From: Aselliscus stoliczkanus
Taxonomy: Eukaryota; Chordata; Mammalia; Chiroptera; Hipposideridae
Assembly: GCA_033961575.1 (NCBI GenBank)
Contig: CM066731.1
Location: forward strand, 56,511,501 to 56,575,500
Length of the DNA: 64,000 bases
Direction: 5' to 3'
Shown piece after piece: positions 32,511-43,580 of this stretch. Both the position numbers and the translations under genes were made by a program. The first letter of the stretch is position 1. Each line of letters starts with the position of its first letter. The notes under the pieces were generated by a model. The model was given only the letters and a program-made list of their open reading frames with translations, was not told the origin of the DNA and ran no database searches.

Positions 32511-33503
32511 ATTTAGGATGCTAACGCTGATCCCTGCAAAGTTCTTGTTCTTTTAACAATTATTGAATATTCTAAAAATTGTGGAACAAATGTAACTGCT
32601 GTGGAAAATTATTTCCATTGAGTTACAAATCCATAATGGAAAAAAAACTTTACATGAGTACAGTAGTAGTTGAAGTATCTTTGTTTCTTTGAAACAGTAA
32701 AAGGTTAATATAATGGAATTTAAAGTTACAAGCAAAGTATATAAGTGTAATTCATTAAGTACCCGTGTTAAACTTTTTCTCAATAATATATGCCAATTAA
32801 AGCGAATGGAAAAGGGAAAAAAATATATACATCAGTGAATAGTCTCTACGTCCTTTGGTACTTAACATATATGACTATCCTGAAGACATTCATTTGTATC
32901 CCTCATCTTCCCAATTGTCTGCTGTTCAGGACGGAGTCGTCATCTAGTGTGAGAGCAGTAATGAGCTAGACACAGCTGGGCTTATTCAGAGGACAGTAGA
33001 CAAGACTTGTTGTTGAAGTTTAGAATTCCTACTGTAGGGAAGTAATTCAGAAGTAAGGTTAGACTCACTTTTGAAGGAGTTTGAGTGCCAGGTGAGTTTT
33101 AAGCTGAGCAAAGAAGTGACAAGCATCACAGCCATCTCACCTGAAATGTGAAAAGGTTAGTGAATTGACCTGGTGAATATGAAGGAAATAGGTGTGGGTA
33201 ACTGGTGAATTTATGGATAGAAGGAAAGAATGGAGAGAAAAACAGTCTGAAAGAGAGAAGACGACAGCATGGTACAGGGAGTGGTGCAGTGGGTCCTTAA
33301 ATGCCACTTGGAGGGCCTTAGTGATGAGTATTGTTACTGTATCACTGTGCTTTGAAATGTTAACTGCTGCTCAGCTACTCAGCTATTTTATGTTTGTTGC
33401 ATACTGTTGATACAAATTACACAAGTTAGATAAGCAACAAGATGACACTGTAATCCCATCATTTAAAGGTAAACCACTGATGATATTTTAAAGTATGTCC
33501 TAG
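32511..33503. other. MTFR1 intron 1, nothing recognised
   Basis: AT-rich, unassigned sequence. Confidence 0.5.
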
Positions 33504-33840
33504 AGCAGGGGTTGGTCAACTATGGGCCCAGGGCCTAAACTGGCCTAGGGTCTGTTTTTGTATGAACTGTGAAGTAAGAGTGGTTTTTACATTTGTAAGA
33601 GGTTGGTAAAAAAATTTTAAGACTATTTTGTGACATGTGAAAATTATATGAAATTCAAATTTTAGTATTCATAAATGATTTCTTTTTAATTCAACCACTT
33701 ATTTACATATGGTCTGTGGCTACTTTTTTGTCTATTACATGGGAAGATTTGAGTTAGTTTTGACAGAGACTGTATGACCCACAAACCTAAAATATTTATT
33801 ATTTGGCTTTTTACAGAAAAAGTGCCAACTCCAGTTCTGA
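33504..33840. mobile_element. hAT (Charlie-type) non-autonomous element
   Basis: The ends CAGGGGTTGGTCAACTATGG and AAAAAGTGCCAACTCCAGTT are imperfect inverted repeats of the kind found in MER/Charlie elements. The internal phrase TATGACCCACAAACCTAAAA also fits. A fragment of the same family lies at 61660-61745. Confidence 0.7.
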
Positions 33841-33849
33841 ACCTTTTTA

Positions 33850-34510
33850 ATGAATGTGCCTATACACATTTTTTACAAAAATGAGATTGTAGACAGTATT
33901 TTGTAATCTGGATTATGTACTGACTTTCTTTTTCAAACTAGAGTCTGTTGTCTTTTTAGTGTTTGCTTAGTCTCTCAAGGTATACATGAGGTACTAATGT
34001 ATATTTAAACAATCCTCTTTGGTTAGATATTTTTGTTTCTTTTCCAGATTTTTAAACAATTATTCATATTATTTCAGAGGCCAGCCTTTTCTATTCATAT
34101 TTTTGTGCAACTGTATTTCTATAGGACAAATTTCTAGAAGTGAAATTGCTTTATGTACCATATTGCCAGGTTGCCCACCAAAAAGGTTGTCGTTTTTGCC
34201 TATGCTTTTACCAATACTGGGGTATCCCGATCCTTTTCATCTTTGCCCCTTTAATGGGGGAAAATTGATAAATGATTAGCATTTATTTGATTAGTGAAAT
34301 CATTAAACATTTTTTTTAAATATTGTCTATTTGTGTTTCCACTTATAAAATGCCTACTCATGTTGTTTTCCTATTTTTCCATTGGGCTTGTTGTAATCTT
34401 TTACTCCTCGATTTGTAAGGACTTTATATTTATTAGGGATACTAATCATTTGTTACATGAAAGTTACAAATACGTTTCTCCATTACTTGTCTTTTGTTTC
34501 CTATGTGCTG
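33850..34510 (-). mobile_element. Ancient L1 ORF2/3' fragment, antisense
   Basis: TTTCTAGAAGTGAAATTGCT, ATATTGCCAGGTTGCCCACC, TTTTTCCATTGGGCTTGTTG and GATTTGTAAGGACTTTATAT follow the antisense order of old L1 ORF2. It is highly decayed. Confidence 0.6.
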
Positions 34511-35196
34511 TATAATGGCTAATAAAATGAAATGTGTGTATCAGCCAGAGAGCACTCAGGGCTGCAGTTTTAGGGACCATCACATGCCACCTCTTGAAAC
34601 ATTTCCTTCATTTATGACACTGAAGTTGTTGCCAGCCAGTCAATCTGGAAGTCATTATTACCAAATAAATTATATAAATATTTGATACCACTGAACAGAT
34701 TAATTTATACAGCCGGATTTGACTAGTGTGAGTTGGTTATGGATTAAAATGTAAAAAAGTCAGACAATTTAAGTAGGAAAGTTAAATTAAATCTCCATAA
34801 CTAAAAAAAATAGACATTGTAATATATTCTTTAATATCTAAATATATTAATATGTAAAACAATAAAACTAAGTTTATTTTCTTTAAGAAATTTTATTGGT
34901 AACACTTTGACATGGAATAATTATATACTGGTAAGTATTCATATGATATATAATGTGTACTTGCAATAGAGTAGGCTAGTATCCTAGAGAGATGATTTTA
35001 GGTGGAACAGGAATCAACTTTGTATTTATTTTAGTCAAGGTATCTCTATCTCAATCTGTTTGGACTCAGAGAAAGTGCAACCTATACTTAAATTTTTTAA
35101 AGTGTATTGAAAAAAATACCCTGAAATAGTGAGCTTTGATTACTTAGATGTTATTGCTTGGGGATGAGATTGAATTTATTTAGTTTTTTAAAAAGT
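34511..35196. other. MTFR1 intron 1, nothing recognised
   Basis: AT-rich, unassigned sequence. Confidence 0.5.
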
Positions 35197-35207
35197 AAGT
35201 TGATTTA

Positions 35208-35313
35208 GGGCTGGCTGAGTGGCGCGGTGATTAAGCGCTGGCTTGGGAAACCAGTGGCCCTGATGCAGGTCCCACATATGAGGGCTAGTGACACTGCCCT
35301 TTAAAAAAAAAAA
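35208..35313 (+). mobile_element. Short SINE, single tRNA head
   Basis: A GGGCTGGCTGAGTGGCGCGG head ending GTGACACTGCCCT and A-tail. A perfect 11-bp duplication, AAGTTGATTTA, flanks it (35197-35207 and 35314-35324). Confidence 0.9.
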
Positions 35314-35360
35314 AAGTTGATTTAAACTAAACCACTATCATTCAGATATGACAGAAGTCA

Positions 35361-35463
35361 GGCTGGCCTGGTGGCGTGGTGATTGGGAGCTGGCTTGGGA
35401 CGCCAGTGGCCCTGGTTCAGATCCCGCATATGAGGGCCAGTGACACTGCCCTCAAAAAAAAAC
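35361..35463 (+). mobile_element. Short SINE, single tRNA head
   Basis: A GGCTGGCCTGGTGGCGTGGT head ending GTGACACTGCCCTC and A-tail. An 18-bp duplication with one mismatch, CAGATATGACAGAAGTCA, flanks it (35343-35360 and 35464-35481). Confidence 0.9.
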
Positions 35464-35481
35464 CAGATATGACAAAAGTCA

Positions 35482-36045
35482 TAAATCATAAAAAAAAAAA
35501 ATAAGTCATAATGTCTGAAGGTGGGGAGGTGCTAGTGTTTATTATTTTCTTGTATTGTCCAAAATTTGAATATTTTTTATATCTCTACTTTTTAAGTTTG
35601 ATTTACATAGTTTAGAAAATGTTATTGGCCTTTAAAAATTACAGAAGTAGTTTATCATTTTGATAAAAAACCATGTAAACAATACAGAAGTGCATAAGTG
35701 TGAAAAAGAAAAAGTGGACAAGTCTATCACCAAGCTTCAGACACAGCCAGTGTTAAGCTTTGGTGTCTAATCTTCTTCTTGTGTGTGTGTATATGTAAAA
35801 TATCTTTTTACCACTATTTCTATGCTTTGTTTTATTTTTTGAAAAATGGAATCATGTGTATGTTAGCTTGTCACTATTTTAGTTAGCGTTTTATCATGAA
35901 ATCCTTTCTTGTGCAGCTCTTTTTTTGTTTTTATGTCCATAGACTTGAATGGGTAGGTATATTGAATTTAGCTGTTTTCTTTGGTAGGTGGCAGTTTTTT
36001 TTGTTTTTTTTTAAAGAGGGGAATTATGTGTGTGTGTGTGTGTAT
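35482..36045 (-). repeat. Probable old L1-type fragment and flanking intron
   Basis: From about 35600 to 35930 the sequence (for example ATGGAATCATGTGTATGTTA, ATCATGAAATCCTTTCTTGT) resembles antisense 3' parts of old L1. A short (GT)n run lies at 36029-36043. Assignment is weak. Confidence 0.35.
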
Positions 36046-36627
36046 TTTTTTTTTTTTTTAAGATTTTATTGGGGAATTGTGGGAGGGGAACAGCCAAGTT
36101 GTTCTTCAATCTTCGTTGTGAAGGGCTCCAGGCACCATCTGGCTTCCCGACGGCAGCTCATGGCCTCTAAGCTCAAGGTGCTGTGTTCAATCTTAGTTGC
36201 GAGTGGGCATAGCCCCCATCCATGTGGGAGTAGAACCAGCAGCCTTGTTGTTAAGAGCGCACGCCCTATCCTCTGAGCCATCCGGGCAGCAGCTCAGCTC
36301 ACGGTGCTGAGTTCAGTCTTAATTGTGGGTGGGAGTAGCCACTATTCCATGTGGGAGTTGAACAGGCAGCCTTGTTGCTAAGAGCACACGCCCTATCCAC
36401 TGACCCACCCGGGCAGCAGCTCAGCTCAAGGTGCTGAGTTCAGTCTTAGTTGTGGGTGGGCATAGACCACCATTGAGCAGGCCATCGTGCCACCTGTTGG
36501 CAGCTCAGCAGCAGCTCAGCTCTGGCACAGTGTCACTGGCCCATGTGGGAATCAAACTGGTGGCCCTGTTGCTCAGAGTTTGTGCTCTTACGTCAACTCT
36601 TAACTAACTGAGCCACTCAGCTGGCCC
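36046..36627 (-). mobile_element. SINE with about four tRNA-like heads, minus strand
   Basis: On the minus strand the head GGGCCAGCTGAGTGGCTCAG is followed by a CCAACAGGTGGCACGATGGC unit. Two further units follow, each with a GGATAG(A/T)GCG-type A box and a B-box-like stretch. The AATAAAATCTT tail is seen as AAGATTTTATTGGGG. It is the longest SINE in the window, at about 580 bp. Confidence 0.8.
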
Positions 36628-36639
36628 TGTGGGATTTTT

Positions 36640-36960
36640 TTTTCTTCCTTTTTTTATTATTAGTTTCAGGTATACAAAACAACATAATGATAAGACATTT
36701 ACACCTCACAAAGTGAATACCCCAACAAGTCTAGTACCTATTTGACACTGTATATAGCTATTACAATACCATTGACTATATTCTCTATGCTGTACTTCAC
36801 ATTCTGTGACTGTATGTATATGTATATATATATTTAATTATAGTTCACATTCAGTATTATTTTATACTAGTTTCAGGTGTACAGTGCAGTTTAAAGGATT
36901 TATGTAATTTATGAAGTGACTCCCCCTGATAAATTGAGTATCCGTTTTTTTCTTATTGGT
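36640..36960 (-). mobile_element. L1/half-L1 3' UTR fragment, antisense
   Basis: TTAGTTTCAGGTATACAAAA, TATAGCTATTACAATACCAT and AGTTTCAGGTGTACAGTGCA parallel the 3' UTR of the half-L1 at 38270-38560. Only the terminal 0.3 kb is present. Confidence 0.7.
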
Positions 36961-38240
36961 GGACTTTTAGTTTGCTTCTAGATTTTCTCTTAGAAGTAAT
37001 GCTTCATTGATGGTAAATACTTTTACCAGCTTTTAAAACTAAACATTTTAATTTGTAAAGCTATAATTTACTGAGTCTTGTCAGTAAGGCAGTTTTGACA
37101 CACATAATATGCCGGAACACCAATTACTACATAATTTATCAAAATCACTGTTGTAGTGAGTTCTCATCACTTTGTTGGACCCAAGGACAGCACTTTTAGT
37201 CAGTGAACAAATAGTGACTTCCAAATGGTGCATGTGTTTGTTTCTGCTGATGGCCAGGATCACTTAAGATATTTGAAATGTCTTTTCAAGATTCTTTTAA
37301 AATTGATGCAGAGTACTTAATTCATTTGCATGGTAATGCTTAAAATAAACACATTTTAAGAGACAATATTGATAGTCACTGTAAGTTTATGTTTCAGAAA
37401 TCCTTACATGAAATGGCAGACCTTTAGTTTAAATTGAAATGTGACTACTTCTAACCTTTTATATCAGCGAGAGAAAGCTAGCCTTGAAAAAGTTACAAAA
37501 ATGTTCCTTGAGAATTTGGTTTCATATCTAAAACCCACTAACTTGAAATAATTTTCATCAAATTTTAATTAACTTATGTTCTTAGATTTATCTAAATATT
37601 TTTTTTTGTTCTTAAGAGATTTAGTATAGGTCACAAGATTTATTCATTTATGAACTGAAAAAAAATGACACTTGTTATTTGTTATATTATGTGTTAAGTG
37701 CTGGGAATACGGCAGTGTACTTAAGTTTGCATGAAGAGTATAGGATATCAATTCTAAATTATTGCCAATAAATTGTTCCCATAGACCAAATACTATATCA
37801 TTATTTTACAGTATGGTAAAGTGTTCTAACTTAAAAGTCTCAACTAAACTGATGTGAAGTGTTGCAGTGATTACTAGACTTGAATTTCAAGTTCACTATC
37901 TAGAAAGTAGGGTAGGGCATTGACAACTTTTCATTGTGAAAGTTAAGGACATTTTTTTAAAAAAAATCAAGTAACATCCATCTACTGTCCCCATATCCTA
38001 AAAGAAAAGACATTTTTACACCAAAAATGTAATAAGGACATATTCTCAAAATAAACTAGAATAACTTTAAATTAAATAAGTTTTTGTTTTTTTACTTCAT
38101 GGTCCTTATTTTTCTATTATCATTGTCTGACACCAGGATATAGACTGTCATTTGGGATACACTGATAAGGGTTACCTGATCTCTTAGTATTCTGGGAACT
38201 GGAAATCTTATTCTAATAATTTAGTCAACTGAAAACACTG
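36961..38240. other. MTFR1 intron 1, nothing recognised
   Basis: AT-rich, unassigned sequence. The last 13 bases before the half-L1 form its left target duplication (38241-38253). Confidence 0.5.
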
Positions 38241-38769
38241 TTCTATTAATCTTTTTATTTATTATTTATTTTTAATTTATTTTTTAAATTAGTTTCAGGT
38301 ATACAAAGCAATGTAATAGACATTTAAACCCCCATAAAGTGATAACCCACCCGTCACGCTACTACCCCTCTGATATCGTATCTAGCTATTACAATACCAT
38401 TGACTATCTTCCCTATGTTGTACTCCACATCCCATGACTATATATACCTATATATTTGGTTTTAGTTGACATTCAATATTCTACTGAGTTTCAGGTGTGT
38501 AGCTCATTGGTCAGGCATCTACAGATTCTATGCCATGATCCCCCTGATAAGTCCAGTGCCCATCTGGCACCTTATATGATCTTTACATCATTGTTGATTA
38601 TATTCCCCATACTATATTCACTACCAATTTGTATTAATGCCTTCACCTTTTTCACCCTGCCCCCAACCCCATTCTAGTACCCATCTGTCACCATACCTAA
38701 TTATTACAATATTATTGAGCGTATTCCTTACGTTATACCCTACATCCCCATGACTACTGTATAACAACC

Positions 38770-39186
38770 TCTTTTTTTTTTTTTTTTTTTAACTTGGGGA
38801 ATTAGGGGACGGGAACAGTGTTGGGGAATAGAGGAAGGGGAACAGCCAAGTTGTTGTCCTTCAATCTTAGTTGTGGAGGGCGCAGGTATCTCAGCTCCAA
38901 GTCCAGTCACCATCCAGCCGCCTGTCGGCAGCTCACAGCCGCTCAGCTCAAGGTGCCAAGTTCAATCTTAGTTGCGGGTGGGCATAGCCCACCATCCCAT
39001 GTGGGAGTCGAACAGGCAACCTTGTTGTTAGGTGCATGTTCTTTCAGCAGCTGAGCCATCCTGCCACCTGTTGGCCGTTGCACAGCAGCTCAGCTGGGGT
39101 GCAGCTCACTGGCCCATGTGGGAATCGAACCAGTGACCCTGTTGCTCAGAGCTCACCCTCTTAACCAACTGAGCCACTCTGCCGGC
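38770..39186 (-). mobile_element. Multi-head SINE inside the half-L1 3' UTR
   Basis: On the minus strand it has an AGCCGGCAGAGTGGCTCAGT head with GGTTCGATTCCC, then a CCAACAGGTGGCAGGATGGC unit with a second B-box-like GTTCGACTCCC. It ends in a CCCCAAGTT and A-rich tail. It postdates the half-L1. Confidence 0.8.
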
Positions 39187-39242
39187 TAATTTGTACTTCT
39201 TGATCCCTCCCCCTTTCACCCATCCTTATTCCCCCTCCTATC

Positions 39243-40310
39243 TTAAAGGAGTCCCCCTAAGATTCCTTGTGATACCTCTTTGGTGGTGATGAACTCCTTC
39301 AGCTTTTGCTTGCCTGGGAAGCTCCTTATCTGTCCTTCAATTCTAAATGACAGCCTTGCTGGGTAGAGCAATCTTGGTTGTATGTCGTTGCTTTTCATCA
39401 CTTGGAATATTTTCTGCCACTCCCTTCTTGCCTGCAAAGTTTCTGTTGAGAAATCAGCTGGCAATCGTATCGGGGCTCCCTTGTAGGTACCTTAACTGCT
39501 TTTCTCTTGTTGCTTTTAAGATTCCCTCTTTGTCTTTAACCTTCGTCATTTCAGTTATGATGTGTCTTGGTGTTGGCTTCTTTGGGTTCATCTTGTTTGG
39601 GACTCTGTGTTTCCTGGTCTTATATGTTTGTTTCCTTCACCAGGTTAGGGAAGTTTTCTGTCATTATTTCTTCAAATAGATTTTCAATTCCTTGCTTTCT
39701 CTCTTCTCCTTCTGGTACCCCTATAATGTGAATGTAGATACACTTGGTATTGTCCCAGATGCCCCTTAAACTCTCCTCAATTTTTTGGATTCTTTTTTTC
39801 TTTGTTCTGGTTGGGTGTTTCCTGCCACCTTATCTTCTCCATTGCTGGTTGTATCCTCTGGTTCATCTAATCAACTACTGTTGATTCCCTGTAATGTAGT
39901 CTTCGTTTCCATTGTCATATCCTTTATTTCTGACTGGTTCTTTTTCATGGTTTTCATCTCCATTTTTATGTTTCCTGTCTCTCTGTTGAAATTCTCCCTG
40001 ATATCATTGAGCATTATTATAACCAGTGTTTGGAACTCTGCGTCTGGTAGATTGCTTATCTCCTTTAGCTTAGTTCTTTTTCTGGAGTTCTGTTCTGTTC
40101 TTTTATTTGGGACATGTTGCTTTATCTCCCCATTTTGGCTGCCTCCCTGTGTTTGTGTCTGTGTATTAGGTAGAACTGCCATGTCTTCCAGTCTTAGTAG
40201 AATGGCCTTATGTAGTAGGTGTGTTGTGGGGTTCAGTGGTACAGTCTTTCTGGTCACCTGAGCCCACGCTCCAGGTGTGTCCCTTCTGTGGGTTGTGTGC
40301 GCCCTCCTCT
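39243..40310 (-). pseudogene. Decayed L1 ORF1 of the half-L1 element
   Basis: Minus-strand frames encode recognisable ORF1p pieces. The N-terminal and coiled-coil-side part includes EISNLPDAEFQTLVIIML and KKNQSEIKDMTMETK. The middle corresponds to the MNPK-type and RNA-binding segments. The C-terminus is intact, with DFSTETLQARREWQKIFQVM and RLLYPARLSFRIEGQIRSF, followed by a stop at 39243. The parts lie in different frames, so the gene is broken by indels and stops. It is followed at once by 3' UTR, with no ORF2. The 5' limit is approximate. Confidence 0.8.
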
Positions 40311-41818
40311 TGTAGTTGAGCTTTAGTTGATAATTGCACATCAGTGGGAGGGACTGACCCTTGAGCTCACTGGTTATGAGGACTGGCCTTGACTGCTGTG
40401 GAAGAGTTGTGGTGCTCGGGCTGATCCTACAGAGCAGGATCTGTCTCAGTAAGACTGTGGTGTCTTGGGTGTGTTGTACTTGGAGGCGGCTAGGTGATGC
40501 TCCAGCTCATTTTGAAGCTGGCCATTGGGGGTGCCAGCCCCAGGACCACCTTAGGGGATCCACTGTAGGTCAAGTTCAGCCACAGCCCGCGCCCCACTTG
40601 GGGTCACCCAGCAGGAGCCAGAAAGAAATCTGCAGATGGCTGCCAGCCATGCTGTGCTTGGAAGCGCCTTGAGAGGCCAACCACGAACCAAGGCTGACAG
40701 CCGTTAGTGTTGGCTTAGGGCTGCTCAGCCAGAGGCACAGGATACACTCAAGCCAGATGTTGCTTGTCTGGGTTCGCGAACATTTTGGAGTTTAGGAAAA
40801 TACAGTTTGAGCGAAGGCAGGCAGTCTGCACGAAAAAGCCCCTGAAAACAGCCTGGGTGTGCCCAAAAGTTAGGCGGGCTGGTCTCAAATCACCAGGGCA
40901 GGGCAAACAAATGGCAGAGACTCAGAAATGGCAGCCGCCTGTGTCCACACGCTGGGAAGGGAGAGGGCTCAGCAAAGAAACAGTGGCCTCGGTCAGCATC
41001 CAGGAGAAAGCCGCCTCTCCAGCCCCCCATCCCAAGCCAGGTAACTCAATTCCTCACCGTTTGTCCCTGCCACCTTTTCAGCTGCTCTCCCAACGCTGGA
41101 ACTCAGAGCAAATGATTCGGTTGGTGGGTAAGTCTGTGTGCAGTCCCTTTAAGAGGAGCCACTGGAGTGCTGCTGCCTTCAATCTCACTCAGTCACAATC
41201 TGTGCTGGGTTATCACAACCAGAAATTATGGGGACTTCTCTCCCCACTTGGAACCCTGGGCTGGAGTGGGACTGGGATATTTCGCCCTTCTAGGGGATGT
41301 GGAGGGACCCCCACAACCAAAATAGCCCTCCCGGTTATTCATGGTCACGCGCATGTGGGACCAACCTGTTCCATGTCTGCACTTCCCAGCAGCCTGCAGG
41401 TGGCTTCTTCTGCACGTCCTTAGTTGAAAGGCTTCATTCAGTTCAGCATGATTTTAGCAATTCTCAATAATGGTTGTTTTGTAGATTAGTTGTAATTTTG
41501 ATGTGGTTGTGAGAGAAGGTAAACACAGCGTTTACCTACGGTGCCATCTTGTTTTTCTATTAATCTTAGATTCCCTACATCTCCTGTAAAATGGTCACAC
41601 TCCTCTCTCTCAGGAAGATGATTAAATGGCCCATTTCCTTGAGTAGTTTCCAAAGACCAAAAATAAGCCCCACCTTAGTGTTGTTGTAGCTTTTAAAGTT
41701 TTTGGCATTTTAAATTTAATGACAACTTTGTTATTGCTAACAGTGATTGTGAAATTATACTGCTAAGTTTTTGAATTATAACTCTTAACACACATTGCAT
41801 TAGTTGTAGACAGTATTA

Positions 41819-42421
41819 CAGTAGTTCCCCTTATCCTCAGGGGATACTTTCAAAACTCCCAATGGATGTCTGAAACTGCAGATAATATTGAACCCCATAT
41901 GTACTGTTTTTTTTCCTGTACATACATACCTATGATAAAGTTTAACTTATAAATTAAGCACAGCAAGAGATTAATAATAGTAATAAAATAACAATTATAA
42001 CAATGTACTGTAATAAAAGTTAAGTGAATGTGGTCTCTCAAGATATATTGCACTGTACTCACCCGTATTGTGATGATGACACAGTGCCTGTGTGATGAGA
42101 TGAATAGAGGTGAGTGATGTAGGCATTGTGGTGCAGGATTATACCAGGTAAGGGTTGCTTGAAGACGCACAAGTGCTTCGATACTGTGGCAGTTTGTGGG
42201 CAGGGTATACAACTTGGATACACTGGACTAAGGAATCACTCATGACCTTGATGGGATGGAACAGGCCAGTGTGAGATTTCATCACACCATGCAGAAGGGT
42301 GCACAATTTTGAAATTATGAATTGTTTATTTCTGGAATTTTCCATTTTGTATTTTCATACCATGGTTGACTGTGGGTAACAAACCTGGAAAAGCAAAGCC
42401 ATGGATAAGGGAGGACGCTGT
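41819..42421. mobile_element. Tigger/MER2-like DNA transposon
   Basis: It begins CAGTAGTTCCCCTTATCC after a TA and contains CAATGGATGTCTGAAACTGC, CATACATACCTATGATAAAG and CATGGTTGACTGTGGGTAAC. It ends GGATAAGGGAGGACGCTGTG. It is better preserved internally than the copy at 1407-1913. Confidence 0.75.
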
Positions 42422-43289
42422 GTTTTGTACTATCTTTGATGCAATAGCTATAAACTTTAATTGATCTAACTCTACACTAGTATATATTTTCATAGTATTT
42501 GTGAAGAAAAAGTGTGTTTTCAAAATTTATCTAATTCTCATATAGTCTGTTTTTTTTCTTCTGCCCTGCAACCACTCCTGCCCATAACACATAATCTGCG
42601 ATGCTAGAGTAGATGGGACTATAAGCCCATACCATTATAAAATTTCTGGAAGTTAAGTTATATAGATTCCTCATCAGAACCTAGTAAACAAAATGCAGCC
42701 TGATTCTGAGACATCTTTTTTCAAATCTTTTTTTTTGTTTCGAAGTATAAAGTAGACGAAGTGTAACAGAAAAATGCACAAACATAAATGTACAGCACAA
42801 TAACACCATAAAACAAACATCTATGTACTGACCACCCAGGTTAAGAAATAGAAAGGTGTGTGCACTCCAGATAATTCCTGTATGCTCCCTTCTGACTATT
42901 ACCAAACCCCATCCATAGTACCTTATACTGTAGCTTTGTTTTGCCTTTTATGCTTTACTTAATGCCTGTAGGATACATAGTGATGTCCCCTTTTTCATTC
43001 CTGATATTGATAATAGGTGCCTTCTCTCCTTGACAAATCTCATTGAAGGTAAACCTTTTTCATTAGTCTTTGCAAAGAACCAGCTCTTGGCCTGGTTGTA
43101 CTTCTCTGCCTTGATAGTTCTCTGGTCTTTTCGAATAGATGATTTTGTCCAGCTAGTTTACTTACTTGTCCTCAGTGAAAGAAAGGTTTGTCTGATATTA
43201 CCTCATTCACCAATTAAATGGAAGCAAAATTCCTCTTAGTTATTTGCTTACTATTAAGAGTGTAGAAGAGGCACTGGCTTGGGCTTAGA
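42422..43289. repeat. Intron with an old dispersed repeat piece
   Basis: At 42700-42910 AAAAATGCACAAACATAAAT, GTACAGCACAATAACACC and TATGTACTGACCACCCAGGT are of an old dispersed type also seen at 45190-45370 and 47247-47420. The rest is unassigned. Confidence 0.35.
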
Positions 43290-43580
43290 TGTCTTTCATT
43301 TAATATTCAAATATGAATTGACCGACCATTATATCTCATACATTACTACATTCTGGGATGACTGTGATGAATAAGATAGAATTTTTGCTCTTAAGGTGAT
43401 CAAAGTACAGTGGAGGAGGTAAGCAGTTTTAGGTACATTGTTGAAATGTTCTACATGGGGCAGTACATATGGACAGAATGGCCCTAATCGTTATTGATCA
43501 GGAAAGACCTCTTGGAGGCGGTGATAGCTAAGCTGAAACAAAGCATTAGTAGGAGCTAGCTTGGTGTAGGGGTGCAGCAG
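43290..43580 (-). repeat. L2 3' fragment, possibly extending further
   Basis: GTGATGAATAAGATAGAATT, TTGCTCTTAAGGTGATCAAA and AAGACCTCTTGGAGGCGGTG are in minus-strand L2 order. Similar sequence may continue to about 44300 with lower similarity. Confidence 0.55.

Larger units (their letters stand above)
38254..41554 (-). mobile_element. Full-length half-L1 (HAL1-like) retrotransposon without ORF2
   Basis: Read on the minus strand, the element starts near 41554 with an AAGATGGCACC-type L1 5' end and a GC-rich 5' UTR of about 1.2 kb. It continues through a decayed L1 ORF1 (about 40310 to 39243) and passes directly into an L1-type 3' UTR and an A/T-rich tail at 38254. No ORF2 (endonuclease or reverse transcriptase) sequence is present. 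A perfect 13-bp duplication, TTCTATTAATCTT, flanks it at 38241-38253 and 41555-41567. This shows that the ORF2-less form inserted as one unit rather than arising by later deletion. A SINE (about 38767-39186) is a later insertion in the 3' UTR. Length without the SINE is about 2.9 kb. Confidence 0.85.

Noticed and set aside
39785..40261. 158-codon plus-strand frame with many hydrophobic residues
   Set aside because: It is the antisense of the L1 ORF1 in the half-L1 element. The apparent membrane protein is a shadow of T-rich complement.
40764..41423. 219-codon plus-strand frame
   Set aside because: It lies antisense to the GC-rich 5' UTR of the half-L1 element and has no recognisable domain.
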